The notes beneath the pieces are model-generated. The model saw only the letters and a list, made by a program, of their open reading frames with translations. It was not told where the DNA came from and ran no database searches. Shown in pieces: positions 48,544-48,555 of a stretch of 48,555 bases of DNA; within the stretch, counting starts at the first letter, position 1; each line of letters starts with the position of its first letter. This DNA comes from an uncultured Oscillospiraceae bacterium (lineage in GTDB: Bacteria > Bacillota > Clostridia > Oscillospirales > Oscillospiraceae), in NCBI GenBank assembly GCA_934645175.1, contig CAKUDE010000014.1, forward strand, positions 1 to 48,555, given 5' to 3'. A program made the translations under genes and the position numbers.

Positions 48544-48555
48544 ATGGCAAAGGGA
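48544..48555 (+). CDS. Start of a gene running off the right edge (partial)
   Basis: ATG GCA AAG GGA (M-A-K-G), preceded by GGGGTGA 5-6 nt upstream and by the extended -10 inside the inverted repeat. Only four codons are visible. By position it is probably the first gene of the element abutting the broken XRE gene. Confidence 0.5.

Overview
The window looks like chromosome of an endospore-forming, anaerobic-type Firmicute of class Clostridia, most likely an Oscillospiraceae/Ruminococcaceae-like gut bacterium. The support is: moderately high G+C; strong TTGACA/TATAAT promoters and purine-rich Shine-Dalgarno sites; sporulation genes (gpr, sigG, a YlmC/YmxH-family gene); a large SRP RNA of the Bacillus/Clostridium type; and gene orders shared with Firmicutes (infC-rpmI-rplT, dgt-dnaG-rpoD, SRP RNA-dnaX-ybaB-recR, divergent rpsT/gpr, sigG near ylmC, rpsB-tsf). 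This placement is inferred from gene content only.

Layout. 1-1.9 kb: end of an unknown gene, then a secreted SH3-like protein and a lipoprotein behind one strong promoter. 1.9-6.1 kb (minus): threonine catabolism (tdh-kbl), then an operon of a lipoprotein and glutamate racemase (murI). 6.1-7.5 kb: infC-rpmI-rplT with an attenuator-like leader; infC appears to start at AUC. 7.8-11.3 kb (minus): peptidase T, an APH-fold kinase and acetate kinase. 11.5-22.4 kb (plus): a long housekeeping run: tmcAL, rpmE, hflX, yigZ-like, dgt-like, dnaG, rpoD, acpP, SRP RNA, dnaX, ybaB, recR and a small zinc-ribbon protein, followed by tRNA-Val.

22.6-24.8 kb is the accessory patch. The 3' end of tRNA-Val is duplicated 154 bp downstream. 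Next come hairpins, a gene for a membrane-anchored HTH protein, an array of exactly phased 21-bp repeats in front of that gene, and a serine recombinase that lacks its catalytic domain. This reads as the eroded remains of one or more integrative elements, with the HTH-TM gene and its repeats the most intact part.

24.9-36.6 kb: a ferritin-like protein, a Zn/Cd-type P1B ATPase with a palindromic operator, a cupin/gamma-carbonic-anhydrase/MalY operon, recG, rpsT, gpr, sigG, an MsmK-type sugar ABC ATPase with a LacI/CcpA-like operator and a disrupted leader, and ylmC. 37.0-44.8 kb: one 2605-residue secreted, S-layer-anchored subtilisin-like protease with dockerin, Big2 and cohesin-like modules. 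44.9-48.2 kb: a wHTH regulator, then rpsB-tsf. The right edge holds an N-terminally truncated XRE-type gene abutting a 17-bp inverted repeat that encloses a promoter, probably the start of another mobile element.

Most of the window is ordinary housekeeping sequence. The parts most worth follow-up are the 21-bp repeat array with its HTH-TM protein, the tRNA-Val duplication, the modified msmK leader, the mosaic S-layer protease and the inverted repeat at the right edge.
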